A stretch of 64,000 nt of DNA, from the NCBI GenBank assembly GCA_004297005.1, contig SCVA01000015.1, positions 1 through 64,000 of the forward strand, read 5' to 3'. The translations under genes were made by a program, and so were the position numbers. The notes below the pieces were generated by a model. That model searched no databases, was not told the DNA's origin, and saw nothing but the letters and a program-made list of their open reading frames with translations. This stretch comes from Nevskiaceae bacterium (GTDB lineage Bacteria; Pseudomonadota; Gammaproteobacteria; Nevskiales; Nevskiaceae). Below, one piece after another: positions 42,250 to 50,916 of this stretch (position 1 is the stretch's first letter; every line of letters starts with the position of its first letter).

Positions 42250-42834
42250 ATGACCGACCTCAAGCCTCGCGGCGCCAGCCTGCGCTACAGCCACGCCGTG
42301 CTGGCCTTGGCGGTGCTGCACCAGTTGATCGGTTCGGAGTGGATGTCCAAGCCCTGGCGCTTCAAGGACGCCAGCGCCTGGCAGATCCAGTTGTACGAAC
42401 TGCACGAGTGGACCGGTCTGGCCGCCAGCCTGCTGCTGGTGCTGCTGATCTGGAGCCTGTGGCGCCGTTATGGCGCCGACACTCTGGCCCGTTTCCTGCC
42501 CTGGCTGAGCGGCGTCGGCCGCAGCGCGCTGGCCGGCGAGCTGCGCGGGCTGCTGGGCGGTCTGCCGCGCCTGCAAGCGCCCGACGCCAGCCAGACCCGC
42601 GTGCTGGCGGCGGCGGTGGAAGGCCTGGGCGTGCTGACCCTGCTGTTCTTCGCCTGCACCGGCGTCGCCATGTGGCTGCTGGAAGACCAGCTCGAGTTGA
42701 TGCACGAGATCGGCAGCATCCACGAATGGGGTGCGCTGCCGCTCAAGCTCTATCTCGCCGGCCATGCCGGCATGGCCCTGGTCCACGAATGGCGCGGGGA
42801 AGGCCTGCTGCGCCGCATGTTCCGGGGGGCCTGA
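42250..42834 (+). CDS. cytochrome b561-family membrane protein
   Basis: A 194-residue protein with four membrane helices. His residues in RYSHAVLALAVLHQLI, YELHEWTG, ELMHEIGSIHEW and AGHAGMALVHEW are placed as in bacterial b561/hydrogenase-type cytochrome b, and can bind haem b. It should pass electrons within the inner membrane. It starts the operon with an OmpR-type regulator (4 bases downstream) and histidine kinase, divergent from the metal efflux genes; b561-like genes beside metal-responsive two-component systems are seen in other proteobacteria. Its electron partner is unknown. Confidence 0.85.
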   Translation: MTDLKPRGASLRYSHAVLALAVLHQLIGSEWMSKPWRFKDASAWQIQLYELHEWTGLAASLLLVLLIWSLWRRYGADTLARFLPWLSGVGRSALAGELRGLLGGLPRLQAPDASQTRVLAAAVEGLGVLTLLFFACTGVAMWLLEDQLELMHEIGSIHEWGALPLKLYLAGHAGMALVHEWRGEGLLRRMFRGA

Positions 42835-42838
42835 GGCC

Positions 42839-43516
42839 ATGCGCGTTCTGGTGGTGGAGGACGACGCCGAGATCGCCGGCTTTCTGCTGAAAGCACTGCG
42901 CGAGGCCGGTCATGTCGCCGAGCATGCGGCCGACGGTCGCCAGGGCCTGTTCCTGGCCACCGGCGAGGCCTACGACGCCATCGTGCTCGATCGCCTGCTG
43001 CCGAGAATGGACGGCCTGGCCATGCTCGCCGCGCTGCGCGCCACCGGCTCGCGGGTGCCGGTGCTGATCCTCTCCGCGCTCGGCCAGGTCGACGAGCGCA
43101 TCAAGGGCCTGCGCGCCGGCGGCGACGACTATCTGGTCAAGCCCTTCGCGATGGCCGAGCTGCTGGCCCGCCTGGAGGCGATCACCCGTCGCGGCCTGCT
43201 GCCATCGGCCGAGAGCCGCCTGCGCGTCGCCGACCTGGAGCTCGACCGCATGGCGCATGTGGTCAAGCGCGGCGGCGAGGTCATCAACCTCAAGCCGCAG
43301 GAGTACCGCGTACTGGAATTCCTGATGCGCCACGCCGGCCAGGTGGTGACCCGCACCATGCTGCTGGAAGGCGTCTGGGACTATCACTTCGACCCGCAGA
43401 CCAATGTCATCGACGTGCACGTCTCGCGGCTGCGCGCCAAGGTGGACCACGAGCCCTGGCCACCGCTGATCCACACCTTGCGCGGCTCCGGCTATTGCTT
43501 GCGCGAGCCACAATGA
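42839..43516 (+). CDS. OmpR-family response regulator
   Basis: A 225-residue regulator. The receiver (1-115) has the acidic pair EDD at 7-9, phospho-acceptor Asp51 in LDRLLPRMDG and Lys in LVKPFA. The winged helix (about 130-220) has LKPQEYRVLEFLMRHAGQVV and the final TLRGSGYCL. It resembles CusR/CopR/CzcR regulators and sits next to metal efflux genes, so control of the divergent efflux operon is likely. The kinase start follows the stop by one base. Confidence 0.93.
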   Translation: MRVLVVEDDAEIAGFLLKALREAGHVAEHAADGRQGLFLATGEAYDAIVLDRLLPRMDGLAMLAALRATGSRVPVLILSALGQVDERIKGLRAGGDDYLVKPFAMAELLARLEAITRRGLLPSAESRLRVADLELDRMAHVVKRGGEVINLKPQEYRVLEFLMRHAGQVVTRTMLLEGVWDYHFDPQTNVIDVHVSRLRAKVDHEPWPPLIHTLRGSGYCLREPQ

Positions 43517-43517
43517 G

Positions 43518-44885
43518 ATGCTGTGGAGGATGAAGCTCAGACTCTCCACCTCCGCCCGCCTCACTCTCGCCAACAGCGCTCTGCTGTCGCTGAGCTTTGG
43601 CCTGCTGCTGCTGTTCATCACCTGGCTCGCCGACCGCTTCATGATCGGCCACGTCGAGGAAAGCGTGGACGCCGAGCTGCACATCCTCGAAGCCGAGGAG
43701 CGTATCGACGGCCGGCGCGGCGTCGAAGCCCTGATCACGCAGCGCATCCAGAACGTCACGCCCAACCACGACCGCCTGTACCGGCTGGAGAGCAAGCAGG
43801 GGGTGCTGCTCGCCGGCAATTTCGACAACTGGCCGGCAAATGCCGTGGAAGCGGAGCGGATTTTTCGACTGCCCAGCCGCAGGTATCCCGGGCGCACCGA
43901 GGTGGTCGCCGAATGGACCCGCCTGAGCGACGGCAGCCGCCTGCTGGTGGGCTTTGACGAAGTGGAAGTCGACCAGGTGCGCGACGACATCCGCCGTGCG
44001 GCGCTGTGGAGCCTGGGCGCGATGCTGCTGGTCTCGCTCAGCACCGGCCTGCTGCTGACCCGCGCGGCGCTGCGGCCGGTGGAAGCGATCCGCGCCGCGG
44101 CGCAAAAGATCATGGACGGCGACCTGCGCCATCGGGTGCCGGCGCGGCCGAATGGCGACGAGTTCGACCGCCTGGGTGAAACACTCAACGCCATGCTCGA
44201 CCGCATCAACGCCCTGATCGCCTCGGTGCGCGGCGCCACCGACAACATCGCCCACGATCTGCGCTCGCCGCTCACCCGCTACCGCTCGCGGCTGGAAGCC
44301 GCGCTCGCCAACCCGCCGCCCGCCGCCGAGCTGCCGACCTGGATCGAGCACAACCTCGCCGACCTCGACCAGGTGCTGGCCACCTTCCAGTCGCTGCTGC
44401 GGATCGCCACCGTCGAGTCCGGCCTGCTGCGCCAGGAGTTCGAGGCCTGCGAGGTCGGCCAGTTGGCGCAGGACGCCGCCGACTACATCGAGCCGCTGGC
44501 TGAGGAGAAGCAGCAGACGCTGCGGCTGGACCTGCGACCCGGCACGCCGCTGCGCGGCCACCGTCACCTACTGTTCCAGATGCTGGTCAACCTGCTCGAC
44601 AACGCCGTGAAGTACAGCCCCGCCGGCGGCGTCATCACGCTCAGCGCCCGACCCGAGGCTGGCGCCTGGCTGCTGGAAGTAAGCGATTCCGGCCCGGGCA
44701 TCCCGGCCAGCGAGCACGAGCGCGTGTTCGAGCGCCTGGTGCGGCTCGACGCCTCGCGCCACGAACCCGGCCTGGGGCTGGGCCTGTCGCTGGTGCGCGC
44801 GGTGGTGCTGCTGCACCAGGGCCGCATCGAGGTGCTGGACCACCAACCGGGCACGACCATGCGGGTCTGGCTGCCGGGCGGCTGA
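43518..44885 (+). CDS. sensor histidine kinase of the metal-type two-component system
   Basis: A 455-residue membrane kinase. Two membrane helices (about 20-40 and 165-185) bracket a periplasmic sensor of about 120 residues. A HAMP domain follows, then HisKA with H246 in NIAHDLRSPLTRY, and HATPase with NLLDNAVKYS, DSGPGI and GLGLGLSLVRA. The AHDLRSPLTR form of the H box is typical of CusS/CopS kinases. It forms a pair with the regulator one base upstream. A strong hairpin follows the stop. Confidence 0.93.
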   Translation: MLWRMKLRLSTSARLTLANSALLSLSFGLLLLFITWLADRFMIGHVEESVDAELHILEAEERIDGRRGVEALITQRIQNVTPNHDRLYRLESKQGVLLAGNFDNWPANAVEAERIFRLPSRRYPGRTEVVAEWTRLSDGSRLLVGFDEVEVDQVRDDIRRAALWSLGAMLLVSLSTGLLLTRAALRPVEAIRAAAQKIMDGDLRHRVPARPNGDEFDRLGETLNAMLDRINALIASVRGATDNIAHDLRSPLTRYRSRLEAALANPPPAAELPTWIEHNLADLDQVLATFQSLLRIATVESGLLRQEFEACEVGQLAQDAADYIEPLAEEKQQTLRLDLRPGTPLRGHRHLLFQMLVNLLDNAVKYSPAGGVITLSARPEAGAWLLEVSDSGPGIPASEHERVFERLVRLDASRHEPGLGLGLSLVRAVVLLHQGRIEVLDHQPGTTMRVWLPGG

Positions 44886-44890
44886 GGCTC

Positions 44891-44926
44891 AGGGCCTGTC
44901 ACAGCCTCGCTGTGGTCGCAGGCCCT
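44891..44926. terminator. strong hairpin between convergent genes
   Basis: AGGGCCTG (44891-44898) pairs with CAGGCCCT (44919-44926), and inside it ACAGC (44901-44905) pairs with GCTGT (44909-44913). It fills the gap between the kinase stop and the stop of the convergent hypothetical gene. No T tract is seen, so it may be a bidirectional terminator of the structured, U-poor kind. Confidence 0.5.
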
Positions 44927-45305
44927 AGTCGGCCAGCCACTCCAGCTCCGCCCACAGCCACTCCGGCGCCAGCAGCGGCGGGTGCGGCGGCAGCTCGGCG
45001 AGCAGGGACTGGTCGTAGTCGACGCCGGCGGCGCGACGGCGGTCCCAGATCGCGCAGGCGCCGGGCGGATCGTCATCCTCGTAGGCGCGCGTCCATCCGA
45101 CGCTGGCCTGCGCCAGCAGGGTCTCGTAGGTTTCGCGCGTGGCCGGCTCCAGCGCCAGACTCACCGCCTGCACCCCCGGCCATTCGCTGGGCTCCACTGC
45201 TAGCACCTGGACGCGGAGTCCAGGCAGCGCCGCCAGTCGCGCCTCTGCCAGGGCGGCGGCGCTGTCTGCCTCGGCCAGCAGTCGCAGGCGCAGGTAGAGG
45301 CGCAT
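44925..45305 (-). CDS. hypothetical protein downstream of tex
   Basis: A 126-residue soluble protein with no family I recognise. It begins MRLYLRLRLLAEADSAAALA and has a beta-alpha-beta feel (GLRVQVLAVEPSEWPGVQAV, then SLALEPATRETYETLL), followed by a Trp- and Pro-rich acidic C-terminus (PEWLWAELEWLAD). It starts 8 bases after the tex stop in the same direction and is probably cotranscribed. A very long open frame continuing upstream in this phase is the antisense-free shadow of tex and is not used. Function unknown. Confidence 0.65.
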   Translation of the reverse strand: MRLYLRLRLLAEADSAAALAEARLAALPGLRVQVLAVEPSEWPGVQAVSLALEPATRETYETLLAQASVGWTRAYEDDDPPGACAIWDRRRAAGVDYDQSLLAELPPHPPLLAPEWLWAELEWLAD

Positions 45306-45313
45306 GTATCGTC

Positions 45314-47653
45314 CTAGCGGCGCTTCAGGGCGTCGGCCAGCGCCGCGCCCAGCGAGCCCTGCGGCGCCGGCGCGGCACGCGGCGGCTTGCCACCCGCGCG
45401 CGAGGGTGGAGCCCCACGGCCGCGAGAGTCGCCCCTGGCCTCGCCCGCCGTCGGCGCGCGGCTGCTGGCGCTGCCGTCGTCCTTCTTCATCGACAGCGCG
45501 ATGCGCTGGCGCTTGAGGTCCACTTCCACCACCCGCACCTTGACGATCTGGCCGGCCTTCACCACCTCGTGCGGGTTCTTCACGAACTTGTCGGAGAGCT
45601 GCGAGACGTGCACCAGGCCATCCTGGTGGACACCGATGTCGACGAAGGCACCGAAGGCGGCGACATTGGTGACCGTGCCTTCCAGCACCATGCCCGGCAG
45701 CAGATCCTTCAGCTCGTTGATGCCCTCGGCGAAGGCCGCGGTGCGGAATTCCGGGCGCGGATCGCGGCCGGGTTTTTCCAGCTCGCCGAGGATGTCGCGC
45801 ACCGTCGGCAGGCCGAAGCGCGCGTCGGCGAACTGCCGCGGGTCGAGCTGCTTGAGCGCGGCGCTGTCGCCCATCAGAGTCTTCAGCTCGCGGCCACAGG
45901 CGGCGACGATGCGGCGCGCCAGCTCGTAGGCCTCGGGATGCACGGCGGAGGCATCCAGCGGCTCGGCGCCATCGCGGATGCGCAGGAAGCCGGCGCACTG
46001 CTCGAAGGTCTTCGGCCCCAGGCGCGACACTTCCAGCAACTGCTTGCGGCTCTGGAAGGCACCGTGCTGGTCGCGGTGGAAGACGATGGACTCGGCCAGC
46101 GAGCTGCCCAGGCCGGAAACCCGCGCCAGCAGCGAGGCGGAGGCGGTGTTGAGATCGACGCCGACCGCGTTCACCGCGTCTTCCACCACCGCATCCAGCG
46201 ACTTCGCCAGCCGGTACTGATCGACATCGTGCTGGTACTGGCCGACGCCGATCGACTTGGGGTCGATCTTCACCAGCTCGGCCAGCGGGTCTTGCAGGCG
46301 GCGGGCGATCGACACCGCGCCACGCAGCGAGACATCGAGCTGCGGGAACTCCGCCGCCGCCAGCTCCGAGGCCGAGTACACCGAGGCGCCGGCCTCGCTG
46401 ACCACCACCGTGCGGGGGCGCGGCTCGGGTAGCGCCGGCAGCAGCTCGGCGACCAGCTTTTCGGTTTCGCGGCTGGCGGTGCCGTTGCCGATGGCGATCA
46501 GTTGCACGCCGTGCTGCTTGATCAGCCGCGCCAGCTCGGCCTGCGCGCCGCGCACGTCGTTGCGCGGCTGGAAGGGATAGACGGTGGCGGTCTCCAGGAG
46601 CTTGCCGGTGCCGTCGACCACCGCCGCCTTCACGCCGGTGCGGATGCCCGGGTCCAGGCCCAGCGTGGCGCGCGAGCCGGCGGGTGCGGCCAGCAGCAGA
46701 TCCTTGAGATTGCGCGCGAACACCTCGATGGCCTCGGCCTCGGCGCGGGCGCGCAGCTCCATCATCAGATCGACGGTGAGGCTCAGCGACAGCTTCACCC
46801 GCCAGCACCAGCGCGCCACCTCCTGCAGCCAGGCCTCGGCGGCGCCGGCCTCGGCGCGGATGTGGTGCTGCTCGGCGATCATCCGCTCCACCGGCTTGAT
46901 CGGTGACGGGTCGTCGGCGTCGATCTCCAGATCCAGCATCAGGATCTCTTCGTTGCGGCCGCGCAGCATCGCCAGCGCGCGGTGGCCGGCGACCCGCGCC
47001 CAGGGTTCGGCGTGGTCGAAGTAGTCGGAATACTTGGCACCCGCCTCGGCCTTGCCCTCCATCAGCCGCGAGCGCAGCACGCCGCGATCACGCAGGTACT
47101 GGCGCAGGCGGCCGAGCAGGCTGGCGTCTTCGGCGAAGCGCTCGCTGAGGATGTCGCGGGCGCCTTCCAGCGCTGCCTTCACGTCGGCCACCTCGCCCTG
47201 CACGTAGGCGGCGGCGGCTTCCGTCGGCAGTTGCTTGCGGTCGCTGTAGAGCAGGTCCGCCAGCGGCTCCAGGCCGCGCTCGCGGGCGATCTCGGCGCGG
47301 GTGCGGCGCTTGGGCTTGTACGGCAGGTAGAGGTCCTCGACCTCGGCCTTGCTGCTGGCGGCGAGCAGTTGCGCTTCCAGCGCCTCGCTGAGCTTGCCCT
47401 GGCCACGAATCGACTCGATCACCGCCGCGCGGCGGTCTTCCAGCTCGCGCAGATAGCCCAGGCGCTCTTCCAGGCGGCGCAACTGGGTGTCGTCGAGGCC
47501 GCCAGTGATCTCCTTGCGGTAGCGGGCGATGAACGGCACGGTGGCACCCTCGTCGAGCAGCGCCACCGCCGCCTCCACCTGCCGCGGCTGGGCTGCGATC
47601 TCGCCGGCGATGGTGCGGAGAATCTGGGTACGGACGTCGGCGGCAGCGGTCAT
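45314..47653 (-). CDS. tex: Tex, S1-domain transcription accessory protein
   Basis: A 779-residue protein of the Tex/Spt6-like family. The helical N-terminal core has [20 protein letters not shown] and [15 protein letters not shown], followed by the YqgF/RNase-H-like domain ([20 protein letters not shown]), helix-hairpin-helix repeats ([29 protein letters not shown]) and a C-terminal S1 RNA-binding domain at about 640-710 ([20 protein letters not shown]). A basic, Gly/Arg/Ala-rich tail ends the protein. Tex binds nucleic acids and influences transcription; it is widespread in bacteria. Length and order are normal. Confidence 0.96.
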   Translation of the reverse strand: MTAAADVRTQILRTIAGEIAAQPRQVEAAVALLDEGATVPFIARYRKEITGGLDDTQLRRLEERLGYLRELEDRRAAVIESIRGQGKLSEALEAQLLAASSKAEVEDLYLPYKPKRRTRAEIARERGLEPLADLLYSDRKQLPTEAAAAYVQGEVADVKAALEGARDILSERFAEDASLLGRLRQYLRDRGVLRSRLMEGKAEAGAKYSDYFDHAEPWARVAGHRALAMLRGRNEEILMLDLEIDADDPSPIKPVERMIAEQHHIRAEAGAAEAWLQEVARWCWRVKLSLSLTVDLMMELRARAEAEAIEVFARNLKDLLLAAPAGSRATLGLDPGIRTGVKAAVVDGTGKLLETATVYPFQPRNDVRGAQAELARLIKQHGVQLIAIGNGTASRETEKLVAELLPALPEPRPRTVVVSEAGASVYSASELAAAEFPQLDVSLRGAVSIARRLQDPLAELVKIDPKSIGVGQYQHDVDQYRLAKSLDAVVEDAVNAVGVDLNTASASLLARVSGLGSSLAESIVFHRDQHGAFQSRKQLLEVSRLGPKTFEQCAGFLRIRDGAEPLDASAVHPEAYELARRIVAACGRELKTLMGDSAALKQLDPRQFADARFGLPTVRDILGELEKPGRDPRPEFRTAAFAEGINELKDLLPGMVLEGTVTNVAAFGAFVDIGVHQDGLVHVSQLSDKFVKNPHEVVKAGQIVKVRVVEVDLKRQRIALSMKKDDGSASSRAPTAGEARGDSRGRGAPPSRAGGKPPRAAPAPQGSLGAALADALKRR

Positions 47654-47728
47654 GGGGTCGCAGAGGCGGTTGCAGGCGGCCGGCGACGATACGGGCTGGC
47701 CGCCGCGAATCCAAGCCTGGATTTCAGT

Positions 47729-48184
47729 TCAGAGCGAGTCCGCCAGCAGCGCCGCCAGGCGGTTGAGGTGCTGCTCGCTGGGCACCGCCACGTAGCGGGC
47801 GATGCGCGCGCAGTCAGCGGCGGACTGGAAGCGCTGACACCAGACGATGCAGGTGCGGCCCTCATGGGCTTCGAGGTCGATGCTCAGGTCGAACGGCGGG
47901 CCGGACAGATGCCGCAGCACGATACGCTGCGCCGGCAGCAGCTCCACGAAGCGGCTCTCGTTGGGGTAGTGGCTTCCATCCGGGCCGTGCATCACGTAGC
48001 GCCAGATGCCGCCCGGCCAGGGCTCGAACTGCTGGAAGCTGTTGCGGAAGCCCTCCGGCCTCCACCAGCGCGCCAGATGGCCGGGGTCGGTGAAGGCGGC
48101 GTAGACCTCGGGCGGCCTGGCCTCAAGCAGGCGCGAGGCGCGGCGTTCACAGTCGCTAGCGTCAATTGCAGGGATCAGGCTCAT
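47729..48184 (-). CDS. SRPBCC / AHSA1-like domain protein
   Basis: A 151-residue protein with the START-like AHSA1 pattern: LLEARPPEVYAAFTDPGHLA, WWRPEGFRNSF, WRYVMHGPDGSHYPNE, and a C-terminal long helix (QHLNRLAALLADSL). Such proteins bind hydrophobic ligands or act as stress-related factors; the ligand is unknown. It is divergent from bcsA, with 127 bases between starts, and precedes tex by 75 bases. Confidence 0.88.
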   Translation of the reverse strand: MSLIPAIDASDCERRASRLLEARPPEVYAAFTDPGHLARWWRPEGFRNSFQQFEPWPGGIWRYVMHGPDGSHYPNESRFVELLPAQRIVLRHLSGPPFDLSIDLEAHEGRTCIVWCQRFQSAADCARIARYVAVPSEQHLNRLAALLADSL

Positions 48185-48311
48185 GCCGCTCCTCCGCGCA
48201 GATACCGGGGCTGGGGCCGCAGCTTACCCGGCTGGCGCGCCCTCTTCTGCAGGGGTGGCTGCGATTGCCCTGGAGCGCGCTCCCGACGCGGAGCCGTGCC
48301 TACACTGTGTC

Positions 48312-50912
48312 ATGAACGCCCCTCTCGCCATCCACCCTCGGCAGCGCCTCGGCAGCGCGGGCCGGAGCTGGCTGCTGAGGCTGGCCGCCAGCCTGGGCGT
48401 ACGCGACCCCGGCCGGCCGGCCGAATGGGCTTTGCGGCTGTTGCTGCTGCCGCCGGAAGCCCGGCGCCCCTTGCCGGTGCCGCTGGCGCGCGCGCTGGCC
48501 CGGCTGGCGGCGGTGGCCGCGCGCGGCCTGGCGGTGCCGGCGCCGGGTCGCTGGCGCGACTGGTGCGCGGCGCTGCTGCTGTCACGGCCGATGCCGGAAT
48601 TCCGACCGCCACTCCCCGGCACTTGGCGACCGGCCTTCCTGGCTCCGGCCTACTGGCTGGCGGAGCCCTGGCTGCACCCCCTGCTGTGGCCGCTGCGGCG
48701 GCTGAGGACGGCGCTGGACCGCCTCGATTACCGCGCCGGCAGCGCGCGACTGGAGCACTGGGCGCAGAGCCTGGAGTCCCGCCAGCGCCTGCGCCTGTGG
48801 CTGCTGGCGCTGAGCCTGCCGCTGGCCTTCATGGCGATCAGCACGCCGCTGGACCTGCCGCGCCAGTTCCTGTTCCTGGCCCTGTTGTGGGGCGCGGCGA
48901 TGCTGGTGCGGCGCATGCCCGGCGATCTGCCGACACTGATCCTGGTTGGCCTGTCGCTGATCGCCTCCGGCCGCTACATCTGGTGGCGGCTGACCAGCAC
49001 CCTCGATCTCGAAGGCCCGCTCGCGCACGTGCTGGGCTACGGCCTGGTGGTGGCGGAGATGTACACCTGGCTGATCCTGCTGCTGGGCTATGTGCAGAAC
49101 GTCTGGCCGCTCAAGCGCCAGCCGGCGCTGCTGCCGGCCGACAGCAGCGACTGGCCGACGGTGGATGTCTACATCCCCAGCTACAACGAGCCGCTGAAGG
49201 TGGTGAAGCCAACGGTGCTCGCCGCCGCCAATCTCGACTGGCCGGCCGACAAGCTGAAGATCTACCTGCTCGACGACGGCCGCCGCGAGGAGTTCCGTGC
49301 CTTCGCCGCCGAGGCCGGCGTCGAGTACCTGATCCGCCCGGACAACCGCCACGCCAAGGCCGGCAATCTCAATCACGCGCTGACCCGCACCAAGGGCGAG
49401 TACATCGCCATCTTCGACTGCGACCACATCCCGACCCGCTCCTTCCTGCAGATGACCCTGGGCTGGTTCCTGCGCGACCGCCGCTGCGCGATGCTGCAGA
49501 CGCCGCACCACTTCTTCTCGCCCGATCCCTTCGAGCGCAATCTCGACACCTTCCGCCGCGTGCCCAACGAGGGCAGCCTGTTCTACGGCCTGGTGCAGGA
49601 CGGCAACGATCTCTGGAACGCCGCCTTCTTCTGCGGCTCCTGCGCGGTACTGCGGCGCACCGCGCTGGAGGAGGTCGGCGGCATCGCCGTGGAAACCGTC
49701 ACCGAGGACGCGCACACGGCGCTGAAGATGCACCGGCGCGGCTGGACCACCGCCTATCTCAACCTGCCGCAGGCGGCCGGGCTGGCCACCGAGTCGCTGT
49801 CGGCGCACGTCGGCCAGCGCATCCGCTGGGCGCGCGGCATGGCGCAGATCTTTCGCGTCGACAACCCCTTGTTCGGGCCGGGCCTCAACCTGTTCCAGCG
49901 GCTCTGCTATTCCAACGCGATGCTGCATTTCTTCCACGGCCTGCCGCGCCTGGTGTTTCTCACCGCGCCGCTCAGCTATCTGTTCTTCGAGGCGCACGTC
50001 ATCACCACCTCGGCGCCGATGCTGCTGGCCTATGCGCTACCGCACCTGACCCAGGCCAGCCTCGCCAACTCGCGCATCCAGGGCCATTACCGGCACTCGT
50101 TCTGGGCCGAGGCCTACGAGACCGTGCTGGCCTGGTACATCGCGCTGCCAACCACGCTGGCGCTGATCGCGCCGCGCATCGGCAAGTTCAATGTCACCGT
50201 CAAGGGTGGCCTCGTGGAGCGCGCCTATTTCGACTGGCGCATCGCGGCGCCGTTCATGGGGCTGGCCCTGCTCAATCTCGCCGGCCTGGTGGTCGGCGTG
50301 CTGCGGCTGTTCTGGTGGAACCCCGAGGACGCCGGCACGGTGCTGATCAACCTGGTCTGGACGGTCTACAACCTGGTGATGGTCGGCACCGCGCTGGGCG
50401 TCTGCGCCGAGGCCCGGCAGGTACGGCTGACGCCGCGCATCCGCATGTGGCTGCCGGCGGCGATCCGGGTCGGCGACGGCCGCAGCCAACGCTGCGAGGT
50501 GCGGGACTACTCGCTCAATGGCCTGGGCCTGTCGCTGGACAGCGAGCAGCCGCTGGCAGCCGGCGCGGCGCTGACCGTGAGCCTGTTCCACCGCGGCGGG
50601 CAGTACGACTTTCCGGCGCGGGTCAGCGACTGGAGCGCGCCACGCCTGGGGGTGCAGTTCGAGCCCCTGAGCCTGCGGCAGGAGCGCGACCTGATCGAAT
50701 GCACCTTCGGCCGCGCCGACGCCTGGCTGCAATGGCTGCCGCCCGATACCGGCGACCGGCCGGTGGCGAGCATGCTGGAAGTGCTGCACTTCGGCCTGCG
50801 CGGCTTCTGGTACTTCCTGCGCAACTTCGGCCGCGCCGCGCTGATCTGGCGGCGGCCGATCACGCCGCCCGAAGCTGGCGCGGTGCAACTGCAAGCCGCG
50901 GGGGGCGGCTAG
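48312..50912 (+). CDS. bcsA: cellulose synthase catalytic subunit BcsA (UDP-forming)
   Basis: An 866-residue inner-membrane glycosyltransferase 2. After an N-terminal extension and membrane helices, the catalytic domain has D285 in DVYIPSYNEP, the DxD pair D369/D371 in FDCDHIP, the TED motif (D466) and QRIRW at 502-506, all needed to polymerise glucose from UDP-glucose. More membrane helices follow, and a C-terminal PilZ domain (about 700-810) has the R-Q-V-R-L-T-P-R stretch and a D-x-S-x2-G turn in VRDYSLNGLG, so c-di-GMP should activate it. It is followed by bcsG 4 bases later. The first about 100 residues are poorly conserved, and a start 43 codons upstream is possible. Confidence 0.96.
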   Translation: MNAPLAIHPRQRLGSAGRSWLLRLAASLGVRDPGRPAEWALRLLLLPPEARRPLPVPLARALARLAAVAARGLAVPAPGRWRDWCAALLLSRPMPEFRPPLPGTWRPAFLAPAYWLAEPWLHPLLWPLRRLRTALDRLDYRAGSARLEHWAQSLESRQRLRLWLLALSLPLAFMAISTPLDLPRQFLFLALLWGAAMLVRRMPGDLPTLILVGLSLIASGRYIWWRLTSTLDLEGPLAHVLGYGLVVAEMYTWLILLLGYVQNVWPLKRQPALLPADSSDWPTVDVYIPSYNEPLKVVKPTVLAAANLDWPADKLKIYLLDDGRREEFRAFAAEAGVEYLIRPDNRHAKAGNLNHALTRTKGEYIAIFDCDHIPTRSFLQMTLGWFLRDRRCAMLQTPHHFFSPDPFERNLDTFRRVPNEGSLFYGLVQDGNDLWNAAFFCGSCAVLRRTALEEVGGIAVETVTEDAHTALKMHRRGWTTAYLNLPQAAGLATESLSAHVGQRIRWARGMAQIFRVDNPLFGPGLNLFQRLCYSNAMLHFFHGLPRLVFLTAPLSYLFFEAHVITTSAPMLLAYALPHLTQASLANSRIQGHYRHSFWAEAYETVLAWYIALPTTLALIAPRIGKFNVTVKGGLVERAYFDWRIAAPFMGLALLNLAGLVVGVLRLFWWNPEDAGTVLINLVWTVYNLVMVGTALGVCAEARQVRLTPRIRMWLPAAIRVGDGRSQRCEVRDYSLNGLGLSLDSEQPLAAGAALTVSLFHRGGQYDFPARVSDWSAPRLGVQFEPLSLRQERDLIECTFGRADAWLQWLPPDTGDRPVASMLEVLHFGLRGFWYFLRNFGRAALIWRRPITPPEAGAVQLQAAGGG

Positions 50913-50916
50913 GGCG

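Noticed and set aside
45306-46808. Upstream extension of the small hypothetical gene at 44925-45305 within tex
   Set aside because: It overlaps tex in another frame; only the part after the tex stop looks coding.
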